Source: JBGAPH01 sp046349955
Lineage (GTDB): Bacteria; Planctomycetota; Planctomycetia; Pirellulales; JBGAPH01
Direction of reading: 5' to 3'
Length of the DNA: 64,000 bases
NCBI GenBank assembly: GCA_046349955.1
Contig: JAXMBI010000016.1
Span: 62,001 to 126,000, forward strand
In this document: piece after piece, positions 8,201-17,622 of the stretch
Numbering within the stretch: position 1 is the stretch's first letter
Layout: every line of letters begins with the position of its first letter
The notes under the pieces: generated by a model
What the model was told of the DNA's origin: nothing
What the model saw: the letters and a program-made list of their open reading frames with translations, nothing else
Database searches by the model: none
Position numbers and translations under genes: made by a program

Positions 8201-9571
8201 ATGAACTTGTTGGCCACCACCGCGCTGCTGGTCTACCTGGTGATCGCCATCGTCCTGCGATTCACCTATGGCACGTATCACCCGCTCTGGTTGGCGGCGC
8301 TCACCAGCGCCCTGGCCGTGTTCGCGGTCGTTGCGCTCGCGAAACGCGAGACTGCAGGCAAGCCTGCGCCCTCCGGCACAACGGAGGTCAATCGATTGCT
8401 CTGGGTCGTTGTGGCCATTGGGGCCACGCTGCTGTCGGTTGATCCTCGCCTCGTCACCGCCACGGCCCACGCGATCTTTGCCCTGCGCATCGAATGCGGG
8501 CTCGTGGCGCTGCTGGCGGCCGTTTACGCGATCCGACGGCTTCAACAGGTCGAGGTGCTCGAGAGGACAGAGCTGCGAGCCGCGGTGATCTGCTGTGCGG
8601 GACTGCTCATGGCGCGGGCCCTCACGATTCTGGCCGCCCCGGCGCCGGCGATCGACGTCTACGTCACCAACACGCTCGCCTGCGACCATGCCTTGGCCGG
8701 CGAGAATCCCTACGCCGCCCAATACCCCGACATCTATGGCGGGAAGTACGCCTATACGCAGCACTTCTTCTACTGGCCGGCCTACCTGCTGTGGGCGCTG
8801 CCGTTTCGGGCGCTCGTGGGGGACATCCGCTATGCGGTGCTCGCGGCCGACCTGCTCACGGCGGTCGGCCTCTACGTGCTCGGTCGGAGACTGCAGTTTC
8901 CGCGCTCGACATCAGCCCTGCTCGCGGCCGGCTGGCTAAGCTGCCCAATCAGCCTGCTCGTAGTGGAGTTGGCTTGGATCGATCCAGTGCTCGTGCTCGG
9001 CAGCGTGGGACTTGCGCTCGCGCTGGCATATCGCCGCTGGGTGTTGACGGGACTCGCGATCGGCGCCTTGGCCGCCACCAAGCAATACGGCGGACTCGTG
9101 GGTGTGCTCTCGCTGGCCTACGTCGCCTCCATCGATCGCCGCGCGGCGCTCCGCGCAGGCATCGCCGCCGCCGCGACCTGGGGCGCCCTGCTCGCGCCCT
9201 ACCTGTGGCTCGACGCCGGGAGCTTCTACCGCAGCACCATCGCCGTGTACTTGAAGCAGCCGCTGCGGGCCGATTCGCTCTCGTGGGTCGCATGGTTCAA
9301 GAACCAACTCGGCTTCGAGCCGGCCGGTTGGGCGCTCTTGGCCGCATACTTCGGCGTGCTCGGCGCGGCTTGCTGGCTCTTAGTGTGGCGATCACAGGGA
9401 CGATTGGCCTTGTGGGCCGCTGCCTGTGCGTTGGCCTATGGCGCCATCTTCCTGCTGGGGAAGCAGGCGTTCTGCAACTACTACTACTTCGTCGGGTTCT
9501 TCGTCTTTCTCACGTTCGTGTTGGCCGTGGCCGAGCAGCCGCGCACCACACTGAGAGCAGTCCATGCCTAA
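8201..9571 (+). CDS. Polytopic membrane glycosyltransferase (GT-C / GT87-like)
   Basis: A 456-residue protein with about ten to eleven membrane segments and a large periplasmic loop after the third helix (YVTNTLACDHALAGENPYAA, near residues 155-175), where GT-C enzymes carry acidic catalytic residues and an NPY-type motif. Such proteins transfer sugars from polyprenyl-phosphate donors to lipids or polymers. The coding end overlaps the following GT2 gene by eight bases, and GT2 enzymes of this type make the polyprenyl-phosphate sugar donor, so the two probably act in sequence. Acceptor unknown. Confidence 0.7.
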   Translation: MNLLATTALLVYLVIAIVLRFTYGTYHPLWLAALTSALAVFAVVALAKRETAGKPAPSGTTEVNRLLWVVVAIGATLLSVDPRLVTATAHAIFALRIECGLVALLAAVYAIRRLQQVEVLERTELRAAVICCAGLLMARALTILAAPAPAIDVYVTNTLACDHALAGENPYAAQYPDIYGGKYAYTQHFFYWPAYLLWALPFRALVGDIRYAVLAADLLTAVGLYVLGRRLQFPRSTSALLAAGWLSCPISLLVVELAWIDPVLVLGSVGLALALAYRRWVLTGLAIGALAATKQYGGLVGVLSLAYVASIDRRAALRAGIAAAATWGALLAPYLWLDAGSFYRSTIAVYLKQPLRADSLSWVAWFKNQLGFEPAGWALLAAYFGVLGAACWLLVWRSQGRLALWAAACALAYGAIFLLGKQAFCNYYYFVGFFVFLTFVLAVAEQPRTTLRAVHA

Positions 9572-10544
9572 GCTTGCCGAGCCCGAACAACAGACCGGAC
9601 GCCCGCTGGCAGTGCGAACCGTTGCGCCGCGCGTTTCCGTGGCGATCCCGCTGTTCAACGAAGAGGCTGGGCTGCCGGAGCTCTATCGCCGGCTGAACGC
9701 GGTGCTCTCCATGTTGCCCGGCGGACCGCACGAGATGGTGTTCGTCGACGACGGCAGCCGCGACGGCACGCTCGAACTCCTGGAAACGCTCTCCGGCGTC
9801 GACTCGCGGGTCGTCGCGGTCGCCCTCTCGCGCAACTTCGGTCATCAGGCGGCCATCGACGCCGCGCTCGATCACACGACGGGCGACGTCGTCGTCGTCA
9901 TGGACGGCGACCTGCAGGACACGCCGGAGTCGATTCCCGACTTCCTCGATCACTATGCCACGGGGCACGACGTCGTTTACGCGGTGCGCGTGGGGCGCAA
10001 GGAGCACTGGCTGCTCAAGGCCTGCTACGCCGGATTCTATCGCCTGGCTGGCGCGATGTCCGACATCGAGTTGCCCAACGACGCGGGGGACTTCGCCCTC
10101 ATGTCGCGCCGCGTGGTCGACCAACTCCGCGCCACGCCCGAGCGGCATCGCTATCTCCGCGGCCTGCGCTCTTGGGTCGGCTTCAAGCAGAAGGGCATCG
10201 AAGTCGAGCGGGCAGCCCGCCACGCCGGCAGCACCAAGTACAGCCTGCGGAAGCTGCTGCGGCTGGCGACCGATGGGCTGCTCTCCTTCTCGCTGGCCCC
10301 GGTGCGGGCAGCGAGCTTCTGCGGGGCGCTCTGCGTCCTCGCAGGTCTCGGACTCGGCATACTGGCGGCCCTCCGCGTGCTGCCGGCGAGCGAAGCCGCC
10401 TGGATCATCGCCGCGGTGGCCTTGTTCTCTGGTCTGCAGCTCCTGTTTCTCGGTGTGATCGGCGAGTACTTGGGCCGCGTGTACGACGAAGTCCGCGCCC
10501 GCCCGCGGTACATCGTCGAGCGGGTTTTGCGGAACGAGCAATAG
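9564..10544 (+). CDS. Family 2 glycosyltransferase, DPM/GtrB-like
   Basis: A 326-residue inner-membrane enzyme with a GT-A domain: VSVAIPLFNEEAGLPELYRR (about 29-48), MVFVDDGSRDGTLELL (about 58-73), SRNFGHQAAIDAAL, VVVMDGDLQDTPE (DxD-type metal site, about 110-122) and the acceptor-side RHRYLRGLRSWVGF. It ends with two transmembrane helices (about 250-305) and a basic tail (YLGRVYDEVRARPRY), as in polyprenyl-phosphate mannosyl/glucosyl transferases. Translationally coupled to the upstream GT-C gene (ATGCCTAA overlap). Confidence 0.9.
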   Translation: MPKLAEPEQQTGRPLAVRTVAPRVSVAIPLFNEEAGLPELYRRLNAVLSMLPGGPHEMVFVDDGSRDGTLELLETLSGVDSRVVAVALSRNFGHQAAIDAALDHTTGDVVVVMDGDLQDTPESIPDFLDHYATGHDVVYAVRVGRKEHWLLKACYAGFYRLAGAMSDIELPNDAGDFALMSRRVVDQLRATPERHRYLRGLRSWVGFKQKGIEVERAARHAGSTKYSLRKLLRLATDGLLSFSLAPVRAASFCGALCVLAGLGLGILAALRVLPASEAAWIIAAVALFSGLQLLFLGVIGEYLGRVYDEVRARPRYIVERVLRNEQ

Positions 10545-10561
10545 CACCGATCTATCGGCGT

Positions 10562-10630
10562 CCCCCCGGCGACTCGCCGGGGGCTAATACGCGCATGCCG
10601 CTTCATTACCCCCCCGTCAATGACGGGGGG
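10562..10630. repeat. Two adjacent GC-rich hairpins (dispersed-repeat-like)
   Basis: Two tight perfect hairpins lie between the GT2 gene and the MMPL gene: CCCCCGGCGA/TCGCCGGGGG (10563-10572 with 10574-10583) and CCCCCCGTCA/TGACGGGGGG (10610-10619 with 10621-10630). Neither is followed by a T run, so they are not classical terminators. They resemble short intergenic palindromes scattered in planctomycete genomes and could stabilise the end of the glycosyltransferase mRNA. Confidence 0.55.
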
Positions 10631-10723
10631 AAACCCGACAGTCCACGCTGGAACTGCGCGCGGGCCGCCCGTTTGCTATGCTGGGGCACTTTGACCCCCG
10701 CCTTTGATGGGCCGGCCTGCCGA

Positions 10724-12967
10724 ATGACGTTCGTTCAAATCTTCGCCGACCTCATCGTCCGCTTCCGTTGGCCCCTGCTGGGGCTCGGGCTGCTCATCGC
10801 TGCGGCCGCCTGGCTGCCGGCCGAGCGGCTCAAGTTCGACGAGACCATCGAAACGATGTTCTCGCACCACGACCCGCTGCTCGGGCCGTTTCGCCAACTC
10901 AAACGCACCTTCGGCGGCGACGAAGTGGTGCTGGCCGCCTACACCGATCCGCAACTCATGACCCCTGCCGGGCTCGAGCGCGTCGAAAAGCTCCGCAAGG
11001 AGCTGGCCGCGACGCCGGGCGTGCAGGCGGCCCTCAGCCTGGGGAGCACGCCGGCGGGCGCCGCGATCGTCACGCCAGGGCCGCTCTCGCAGGCCCTGGT
11101 GAACTTGTTCGAGGGCTACTTGATTGGCCCCGACAAGCAGACCACGGCTGTGCTCTGCGTCTTGCAGCCCAAGCAGGTCGCCAAGACCTCGCGCCGCGGC
11201 ACGATCGACGCCCTGCGCCGCACGGTCGAAGCCCATGCCCCCGACTCGGGCGTGCTGGCCGGCGAGCCGGTAATGATCGCCGACGGCTTCCGCTATCTCG
11301 AGCGCGACGGCAAGATATTGGCCACCACCTCCACGGTCCTCCTCTCGCTCACAATCCTGTTCTGCTTCCGCAGCGTCCGCTGGGTGCTGATTCCGCTCGC
11401 GCTCGTGCAATGGACGATCCTGGTGAACGAAGCGCTCCTGTCGGCCAGCGGCGCGCAGTTGACGATGGTCAGCTCGATGCTCGACGCCGTGATCACCGTC
11501 GTCGGCATCGCCACGGTGATGCACGTGATCGTGCGCTATCGCGAGGTCCGCGAGCGCGGCAAACCGCCGGAGCGCGCCATGCGCATGGTCGGCGCCTCAC
11601 TCGCCTCGCCGGTCTTTTGGGCGATCGCCACCGACGCCATGGGCTTTGGCTCGCTGCTGGTTACGAGCGTGGGCCCGGTGCAGGACTTCGGCCTGATGAT
11701 GGCCCTCGGATCGCTGCTCGTCATGCCGGCCGTGATCCTGCTCGTGCCAGGCTTGGGCCTGGCCGGCAAACTCGACGCCGACCCCAAGCCCGCCTGGGGC
11801 GAGCATTGGCTCGACGCCGGCTTGCGCAAGCTCGTCGGCTGGGTGCATCACCATCCTTGGCCCGTGGCCCTCACCACGCTTGGCCTGACCGCGCTATTCA
11901 GCATCGGCATCCTGTGGCTGGGCGTCGAAACCGACTTCACCAAGAACTTTCGCGCCGGCAGCCCCATCGTCCGCTCCTACGACTTCGTGGAAACGCGCTT
12001 GGGCGGCGCCGGCATTTGGGACGTCATCGTGCCGGCCCCCAGGCAGCTCGATCAGGCGTTTCTCGACAAGCTGGCCAGGCTCGAGCAGCGGCTGCGCAGC
12101 GACGTGGTGCTTACCGACGCCGCAGGCCAAAAGTCGCCCGGGCTCACCAAGGTGCTGGGCTTGCCCGATGTGCTGGCGGTGATTCCGGCCTTGCCGGGGG
12201 GCGTGTTCGCGGCGGCGCTGCCTGTCGAGCCCAAGGTCAAGATGGTCGAGGCGCAGTTGCCCGAGGTCGTTCGCTCGCTCCGCGGCCGCGACCCCGACGA
12301 TGGGCAGAACTACGTGCGGATCATGCTGCGTGCCCGCGAGCGGCAAACGGCCGAGAACAAGCAGCAGTTGATCGCCGACGTGACGCGGATCGCCCGCGAG
12401 GAGTTCCCGCAGGCCCAGGTGACCGGCATCTTCGTGCTGTTGGCCAGCCTGATCGACAGCCTGGTGCGCGACCAGTGGCTGACGTTCCTGGTGGCGACGA
12501 CCGGCATCGGCATCATGCTGCTGATTGCCCTGCGGAGTTTCCGCCTCACGGTGATCGCGCTCGTGCCCAACGTCTTCCCCACGCTGATGGTCACCGGGCT
12601 CTTGGGGTGGCTGGGACTCAAGCTCAATATGGGGGCCGCCATGATCGCCGCTGTGTCGATGGGCATGTCGGTCGACTCAGCGATCCACTACTTGCAGGAC
12701 TACCTCGAGTTGCGGCGGAAGGAGCGGCCAGTGCGTGCCGCCCTGGAGGCAGCCCACGAGAGCGCCGGCCGCGCAATGGTCTTCTCGACGCTCGCCCTCG
12801 TCGTGGGCTTCTCGGCGCTTGCGATGAGCGAGTTCATCCCCACGATCTACTTCGGCGTGCTCGTGAGCCTGACGATGCTGGGCGGTTTGGCCGGGAACCT
12901 GGTGGTGCTGCCGCTGCTGTTGACGATCGTGGATGGGCGCGGGGCGGCTGAGCAACGCGGCAAGTAA
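10724..12967 (+). CDS. MMPL/RND family transporter
   Basis: A 747-residue export protein of the RND superfamily: an N-terminal helix (about residues 14-32), a first periplasmic domain, a block of five to six helices (about 200-380, including AQLTMVSSMLDAVITVVGIATVM), a second periplasmic domain (about 405-570), and a second helix block ending near 740 with AMIAAVSMGMSVDSAIHYLQ. This internal duplication is typical of MMPL and HpnN-like exporters of hopanoids or lipids. ATG at 10724 (MTFVQIFADLIVRFRW) starts the first helix properly; longer in-frame openings run back through the GT2 gene. It may export the glycolipid made by the two upstream genes, by context only. Confidence 0.85.
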   Translation: MTFVQIFADLIVRFRWPLLGLGLLIAAAAWLPAERLKFDETIETMFSHHDPLLGPFRQLKRTFGGDEVVLAAYTDPQLMTPAGLERVEKLRKELAATPGVQAALSLGSTPAGAAIVTPGPLSQALVNLFEGYLIGPDKQTTAVLCVLQPKQVAKTSRRGTIDALRRTVEAHAPDSGVLAGEPVMIADGFRYLERDGKILATTSTVLLSLTILFCFRSVRWVLIPLALVQWTILVNEALLSASGAQLTMVSSMLDAVITVVGIATVMHVIVRYREVRERGKPPERAMRMVGASLASPVFWAIATDAMGFGSLLVTSVGPVQDFGLMMALGSLLVMPAVILLVPGLGLAGKLDADPKPAWGEHWLDAGLRKLVGWVHHHPWPVALTTLGLTALFSIGILWLGVETDFTKNFRAGSPIVRSYDFVETRLGGAGIWDVIVPAPRQLDQAFLDKLARLEQRLRSDVVLTDAAGQKSPGLTKVLGLPDVLAVIPALPGGVFAAALPVEPKVKMVEAQLPEVVRSLRGRDPDDGQNYVRIMLRARERQTAENKQQLIADVTRIAREEFPQAQVTGIFVLLASLIDSLVRDQWLTFLVATTGIGIMLLIALRSFRLTVIALVPNVFPTLMVTGLLGWLGLKLNMGAAMIAAVSMGMSVDSAIHYLQDYLELRRKERPVRAALEAAHESAGRAMVFSTLALVVGFSALAMSEFIPTIYFGVLVSLTMLGGLAGNLVVLPLLLTIVDGRGAAEQRGK

Positions 12968-12996
12968 TCCGACGCGGCAAGGCCGCTCCCGCGCGG

Positions 12997-15783
12997 CTAT
13001 CCGAGCACCGCGCGCTCAAACGGATCGTCCGCCGCCTCGCTGTTCGCCGCCGCATGCCAAGCTGCAAACACCCAATCGCTAGCCGCTAACGCCTGCGCCG
13101 GCGCGCTCGCGGGCGCAGCCTGCACGCCCAACGCTCCCTTGAGCGCCCCAAAGTCGCTCAGGTCGATCCGACCGTTGCCATCGAGATCGCCCTGGGCCAG
13201 GCCGCCGCTTTGGCCGAAGTGGGCCTTGAGCGTTGCGAAGTCCGAGAGGTCGACCAGGCCGTCCCAGTTGGTGTCGCCGGGCGTGGCGGTCAGCAGATGG
13301 GGCTCGAGCCCTAGGCCGAGCGCCTCAGCGTAGTAGAAGAGCTGGTCGCCCAGGGCGAAGAGCTCTCCCATTTGGCCGTTGCCGCTCCCGCCGTCGCCTT
13401 TGGCGTAGCGGGCGACGATCTTCGTGCCGGCCTCCGTGCCGTCGCTGCGCCAGAGTGCCATCTCCTGAAAGTCCCCCGTCGGATCGATCTTGAAGAAGAA
13501 CGTTCCCCCCAGGTCGACTCCGCCTTCGATCTGTCGCGTGCTCCCCGACGCGGCGGGCGCGAAACGATAGACAAAATGCGTTCCGCCCGGCGTGCCGTCC
13601 GACTTCCAGAGTTCGAGCGGCGGTTCGCCCCCGGCGCCGCCTCCGGTCGCGAAAAAGATCGAATCCCCGACTGCCCAGGCGCGCTGCAGCGAAGGCGCGG
13701 GGTCGGGGAATAGGGACACCGGCGCGGCGCCCTGCTCAGAATCATCAAGCTTCCAAAGGCTGCCGCTGTCGTTGAGGTAGGCGACCAGATAGACCTGTCC
13801 GTGCAGTGCAAAAACGTCGCCAATCGCGAGCGCCACGGCGCCTTCCTTCGGCTGTGCAGCGACGTGCGTGCCGGCAGGCGTGCCATCGCTCGTCCAGAGC
13901 ACGTAAGCATCGCCGGCGGGCGACAGACCTTGAAAGTACAGCCTGCCGTCAACCACCTGTAGGCCCCACGGACTGGCATCGGGCTTCCCTGTGACCAAAT
14001 TCACCGCCAGGTGCGTTCCCTCGGCGGTTCCGTCGGAGGTCCAGAGCTCAGTACCTGCTTTTCCATCATTGGCGAAGAAGTACATTTGCCCCTGTAGCAC
14101 AATTCCCTTCGTCGGGCTCGAGCCTGAGCTTCCCGGCTGAATGTCGTCGAGCAGATGCGTGCCGGCGGATGTCCCGTCGCTGATCCACAGCTCGTTGCCG
14201 CTGGTCTCGTCGCTGGCGAACAGCAGCCGGTCTCCGAGCGCCGTGAGGCCCGTCAGCCGATGCGTTGTCGCGTAGACCAGGGTCGTGCCGGCGGCGGTCC
14301 CGTCGGTGCGCCACAGGCCCGGCTGGTTGGCTCGGTCGGAATTGAAATAGACGAAGCCCCCCACGCGGGCAAACTCTGCCTGGTTGGCCGACGCGATCGA
14401 GCCGTTATTGGTGACGCGGATGTCCTTGACGAGCCGCGCCTGGCCGCTCGCGGGATCGAAGAACCACAGCGCTCGGCCGTGCTGCCCATCGTCGGCATGG
14501 AACAAGGCTCCGCCGCCAAGCGGCGCCAGGGCACGGGGTCCGGAGTCGCCCGGGCCGGGGTTCAGGTCGAGCAGGCGGCGCGTGCCGGCGAGCGAGCCGT
14601 CGGTGGTCCACAGTTCGACGCCGGCGTCGTCGTTGCTCGCCGAGAAGTAGGTCGCATTGCCGATCCGCGTCGGTCCTGCGCGCAGGCCCGTGGCCACGTT
14701 GACCGTGCCGGCGACGGTTCCGTCGGAGGCCCAGAGCTGCTGCACCACTTCGCCCGTGCCGAGGCGCTGGCCGAATTGCAGATACAGCCGGTCGCCAAAA
14801 GCGCCGAGCAGGGCAGCAGACTGAAGATTCGGCAGATCGGCCGCCAATTCGCCGCCGCTCCCGTCGGCATGGGCGCGCCAGAGCTGGAACCCGCGGTCGC
14901 TCGTGACCGCGCCGAAGTAGAGCCAATCTCCCAAGGGAGCGACGACACGGCCGAGCCTAACGTCTTCTCCAGGAAACAGCGCCTCGGCCACCGGCTGAGT
15001 GCCGGCGTCCGTGCCGTCGGACTGCCACAGCTCCTGCACGTTGACGAAGTACAGCCGGTCGCCCTGCACCTGAAATGAACTCAGCGCCGCCGAGGCCGGC
15101 CCGTCGGCCAGTTCCTTGACCAGGTGCGCCCCCGCCGGCGTATCGTCGGTTACCCAGAGCTCAAATCCGGTTTCCGGCAAATAGCGTGTGAAGAACACCC
15201 GGTTGCCCACGGCCGTGAAGTTGTCCCCCTGCGCGTCAGGCACGATCAGCGATGTGCCGGCGGCGGTGCCGTCGGTGCGCCAAATGCCGGCCGGTTGGTC
15301 ACCAATTGCGGTCGACAGGTAGATCGAATCCCCGGCTTTGGCCAGCCACACGACCTTGATCTGAGCGTTGCCGGGGAAGAGCACGGTCTCGAGCGGCACA
15401 GTGCCTGCGGCCGTGCCATCGGTTTGCCAGGCCTTGGCGTGGAACTCATTGGTCAAGAAGAGCACGTGCCCCGCCAGGGAAGCTCCCCGAAACGGCAGGC
15501 TGCCGACCGGGCCGGGCGTCAAATCCGCCACGAGTTGGGTGCCCGCGTCCGTGCCGTCGCTGCGCCAGAGTTCCCAACCGTGCAGGCCGTCGTTGGCGCT
15601 GAGCAGGGCCACATCACCCACGTAGCCGAGCACGCTCGGCCCCGCCAGAGGATTTTCCCCCTCGGCGCTCGTGTTCAGATCGGCGAGCACCGCCGGCTCG
15701 CCCGACAGCATGGCCCGCGTCTCGAGCGTCTCGCAACCGACACCGACTCGGCGCAACCCCAAGCAGCATTGCAACTTCGACAT
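12997..15783 (-). CDS. Giant ELWxxDGT-repeat protein with C-terminal dockerin
   Basis: A 928-residue secreted or surface protein. The N-terminus (LRRVGVGCETLETRAMLSGE) matches the planctomycete LExRxxLS-type leader. About sixteen hyper-variable repeats of roughly 45-50 residues follow, each with an ELWxxDGTxxGT core (for example ELWRSDGTDAGT, ELWTSDGTAEGT), likely forming beta-propeller blades. The C-terminus carries a dockerin type I pair with calcium loops GDTNWDGLVDLSDFATLKAHF and GDLDGNGRIDLSDFGALKGAL (about 840-890). Dockerins bind cohesins; none is in the window. Probably exported and retained at the envelope. Confidence 0.88.
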   Translation of the reverse strand: MSKLQCCLGLRRVGVGCETLETRAMLSGEPAVLADLNTSAEGENPLAGPSVLGYVGDVALLSANDGLHGWELWRSDGTDAGTQLVADLTPGPVGSLPFRGASLAGHVLFLTNEFHAKAWQTDGTAAGTVPLETVLFPGNAQIKVVWLAKAGDSIYLSTAIGDQPAGIWRTDGTAAGTSLIVPDAQGDNFTAVGNRVFFTRYLPETGFELWVTDDTPAGAHLVKELADGPASAALSSFQVQGDRLYFVNVQELWQSDGTDAGTQPVAEALFPGEDVRLGRVVAPLGDWLYFGAVTSDRGFQLWRAHADGSGGELAADLPNLQSAALLGAFGDRLYLQFGQRLGTGEVVQQLWASDGTVAGTVNVATGLRAGPTRIGNATYFSASNDDAGVELWTTDGSLAGTRRLLDLNPGPGDSGPRALAPLGGGALFHADDGQHGRALWFFDPASGQARLVKDIRVTNNGSIASANQAEFARVGGFVYFNSDRANQPGLWRTDGTAAGTTLVYATTHRLTGLTALGDRLLFASDETSGNELWISDGTSAGTHLLDDIQPGSSGSSPTKGIVLQGQMYFFANDGKAGTELWTSDGTAEGTHLAVNLVTGKPDASPWGLQVVDGRLYFQGLSPAGDAYVLWTSDGTPAGTHVAAQPKEGAVALAIGDVFALHGQVYLVAYLNDSGSLWKLDDSEQGAAPVSLFPDPAPSLQRAWAVGDSIFFATGGGAGGEPPLELWKSDGTPGGTHFVYRFAPAASGSTRQIEGGVDLGGTFFFKIDPTGDFQEMALWRSDGTEAGTKIVARYAKGDGGSGNGQMGELFALGDQLFYYAEALGLGLEPHLLTATPGDTNWDGLVDLSDFATLKAHFGQSGGLAQGDLDGNGRIDLSDFGALKGALGVQAAPASAPAQALAASDWVFAAWHAAANSEAADDPFERAVLG

Positions 15784-15936
15784 GCTTCACCTCGGTTCCG
15801 TAAGAGTCCGCCTCGTCTCCGGGACCTGCGCATCGCGCAGCATCCACTCTGGGAACTGCAAAGCCGCGACAAAGCGGCAAGTCGCAGAGGCATTTTTCTT
15901 TGCGGTCGAGTGCTAGCGACTGCCTCCGAGGCCGCC

Positions 15937-16701
15937 CTACCGCTCCCCTGCCTCGCGATATTCCCGCCGCTCGAACACGATCGCGGCGAGCGCTAGCCCG
16001 CCAATCGCAATCGCCGCCAGCATCCAGGCGCCGTCCTCAGCCGAAACCGGTACGAACCAGCGTTCCGGCGGCGGGTTCACGCCGTGCTCCATGCCGATCG
16101 CGGCCATGATCGAGCGGCCGTAGAAGTTCACGGCCACGCGCTTCACGATCCCTGGCATGTTTCCCAGCACGAACTCGACGAACAGCGCGTACACCACGGC
16201 CAGAATCGTGGCGTGGCGGAAGCAGACTGCAAAGAGATGGAACAGCCCCGCATACGCCAGCGACATGCCCACCAGGGGCGCAAGATACAAGCGAAACGCC
16301 AGCGTGCCGACCGCCCCCGCCTGCCAGCAGGCCAACCAGTAACCGATGACGATCGCCCCCACGATCAGCGGTAGCGTGGCCAGGAACTTGACGAGGATCA
16401 GCACAGGCCGCGGCAGGGGGCGCAAGAGCAAGAACACGAGCGTGCCGTCTTCGCGTTCGCCGCCGATGCTCGTCGTGGCGTAGGCCAGCGTGCAGATCGG
16501 CACGATGAAGCCGGCGAACAGCGTGAACACGAACTCGCTGCTGAAGCGATCGAAGGCGTCGCCAGGTCCGTCGAACCGCCAGCGGCGGAGCACGAGCACG
16601 CACACCAACAGCGGGAACAACACGGCCAGCGTGGCGCTCGACCACAGCAGCCGATCGAAGGTCAGCCAGAACAACGTGGCACAGCCGCGCAGCAGTCTCA
16701 C
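15937..16701 (-). CDS. ABC-2 type transporter permease
   Basis: A 254-residue integral membrane protein with six predicted helices (about 21-38, 57-75, 105-125, 133-155, 160-182 and 225-243) and the ABC-2 feature TSIGGEREDGTLVFLLLRPLPR between helices 2 and 3, where permeases of this type couple to their ATPase. Its ATG overlaps the stop of the ATPase gene by four bases, so the two form one transporter. Substrate unknown. Confidence 0.82.
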   Translation of the reverse strand: MRLLRGCATLFWLTFDRLLWSSATLAVLFPLLVCVLVLRRWRFDGPGDAFDRFSSEFVFTLFAGFIVPICTLAYATTSIGGEREDGTLVFLLLRPLPRPVLILVKFLATLPLIVGAIVIGYWLACWQAGAVGTLAFRLYLAPLVGMSLAYAGLFHLFAVCFRHATILAVVYALFVEFVLGNMPGIVKRVAVNFYGRSIMAAIGMEHGVNPPPERWFVPVSAEDGAWMLAAIAIGGLALAAIVFERREYREAGER

Positions 16702-17615
16702 GACACCTCCTGCTGCAAGTAGTCGAATACGGCGTCGGCCCCGGCGTCGATGATCTCGAGCCGTTCGACGCGCACCAGGCCGTCGGCCGCCAGGTCGCGC
16801 ACGTGGTCGAAGAGCTTGTTGGCCTGCCGCGTGGCGATCCGCAGCGTTTCTTTGCGCACTTCGAGCGATTCCACTTCGGGGCGTTCGGCCAGGCGCGCCG
16901 CCAACAGCCGCACTGGCTCGGCCTCGATCTCCACCAGCGTGGCCCGCTCGTCGAGCAGGCTGCGAATCTCGGCCAGCGTCCCCTGCGCAACCACGCGGCC
17001 GCGGGCAATCACTAGCACCTGGCCCGCCAGCCGCTCCACTTCGTGCAGGATGTGCGTCGACACGAGCACCGTCTTGCCTGATTGCGCGAGCGCGGTGAAG
17101 ATCTGCCCCAGCTCACGGCGGCCCGAGGGATCGATGCCGTCGAGCGGCTCGTCGAGCAGCAGGACGCTGGGGTCGTGAACCATGGCCTGGGCCAGCTTGA
17201 TGCGCTGCCGCATGCCGCGGCTGTAGCCATCGATGCGGCGGTGCGCGCGGTCGGTCATGCCGACCTGGCCGAGCACCGCTTCGGTGCGGCGTTTGGCCTC
17301 GCGGCGGCCGAAGCCATTCAACCGCGCCATCGTGAACACGAATTCCCGCCCGCTCATGCCGGCGTAGAAGCGGTCGAGGTCGGGACTGTAGCCCAGGTCG
17401 CGCTTGGCGCGGGCAGACCAGGAGCGGCGGGGTCCCACGCGCACCTCGCCCAGGCTGGGGCGCAATTGCCCGGCGGCGAGGCGCATCAGGGTCGACTTGC
17501 CGGCGCCGTTCGCGCCGAACAGGGCGGTGATGCCCGGGCCGATGCGGCAGTCAATCTCGTTGACGCCGATGACCGGCCCGTAGAACTTCGTTACGTGATC
17601 GAAGGCGAGGTCCAT
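16698..17615 (-). CDS. ABC transporter ATP-binding protein
   Basis: A 305-residue ATPase with Walker A GANGAGKST (about residues 34-42), Q-loop region near YSPDLDRFYAGMSGREF, signature SRGMRQRIKLAQAMVHDP (about 134-151), Walker B VLLLDEPLDGIDP (about 152-164) and H-loop VLVSTHILHEVERLA. A C-terminal extension of about 80 residues (TLVEIEAEPVRLLAARL) is typical of the CcmA/NatA branch. The start at 17615 (MDLAFDHVTKFYGPVIGV) is chosen over an in-frame ATG at 17699. Pairs with the permease downstream; threonine aldolase lies seven bases upstream. Confidence 0.9.
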   Translation of the reverse strand: MDLAFDHVTKFYGPVIGVNEIDCRIGPGITALFGANGAGKSTLMRLAAGQLRPSLGEVRVGPRRSWSARAKRDLGYSPDLDRFYAGMSGREFVFTMARLNGFGRREAKRRTEAVLGQVGMTDRAHRRIDGYSRGMRQRIKLAQAMVHDPSVLLLDEPLDGIDPSGRRELGQIFTALAQSGKTVLVSTHILHEVERLAGQVLVIARGRVVAQGTLAEIRSLLDERATLVEIEAEPVRLLAARLAERPEVESLEVRKETLRIATRQANKLFDHVRDLAADGLVRVERLEIIDAGADAVFDYLQQEVS

Positions 17616-17622
17616 GCCGGCG

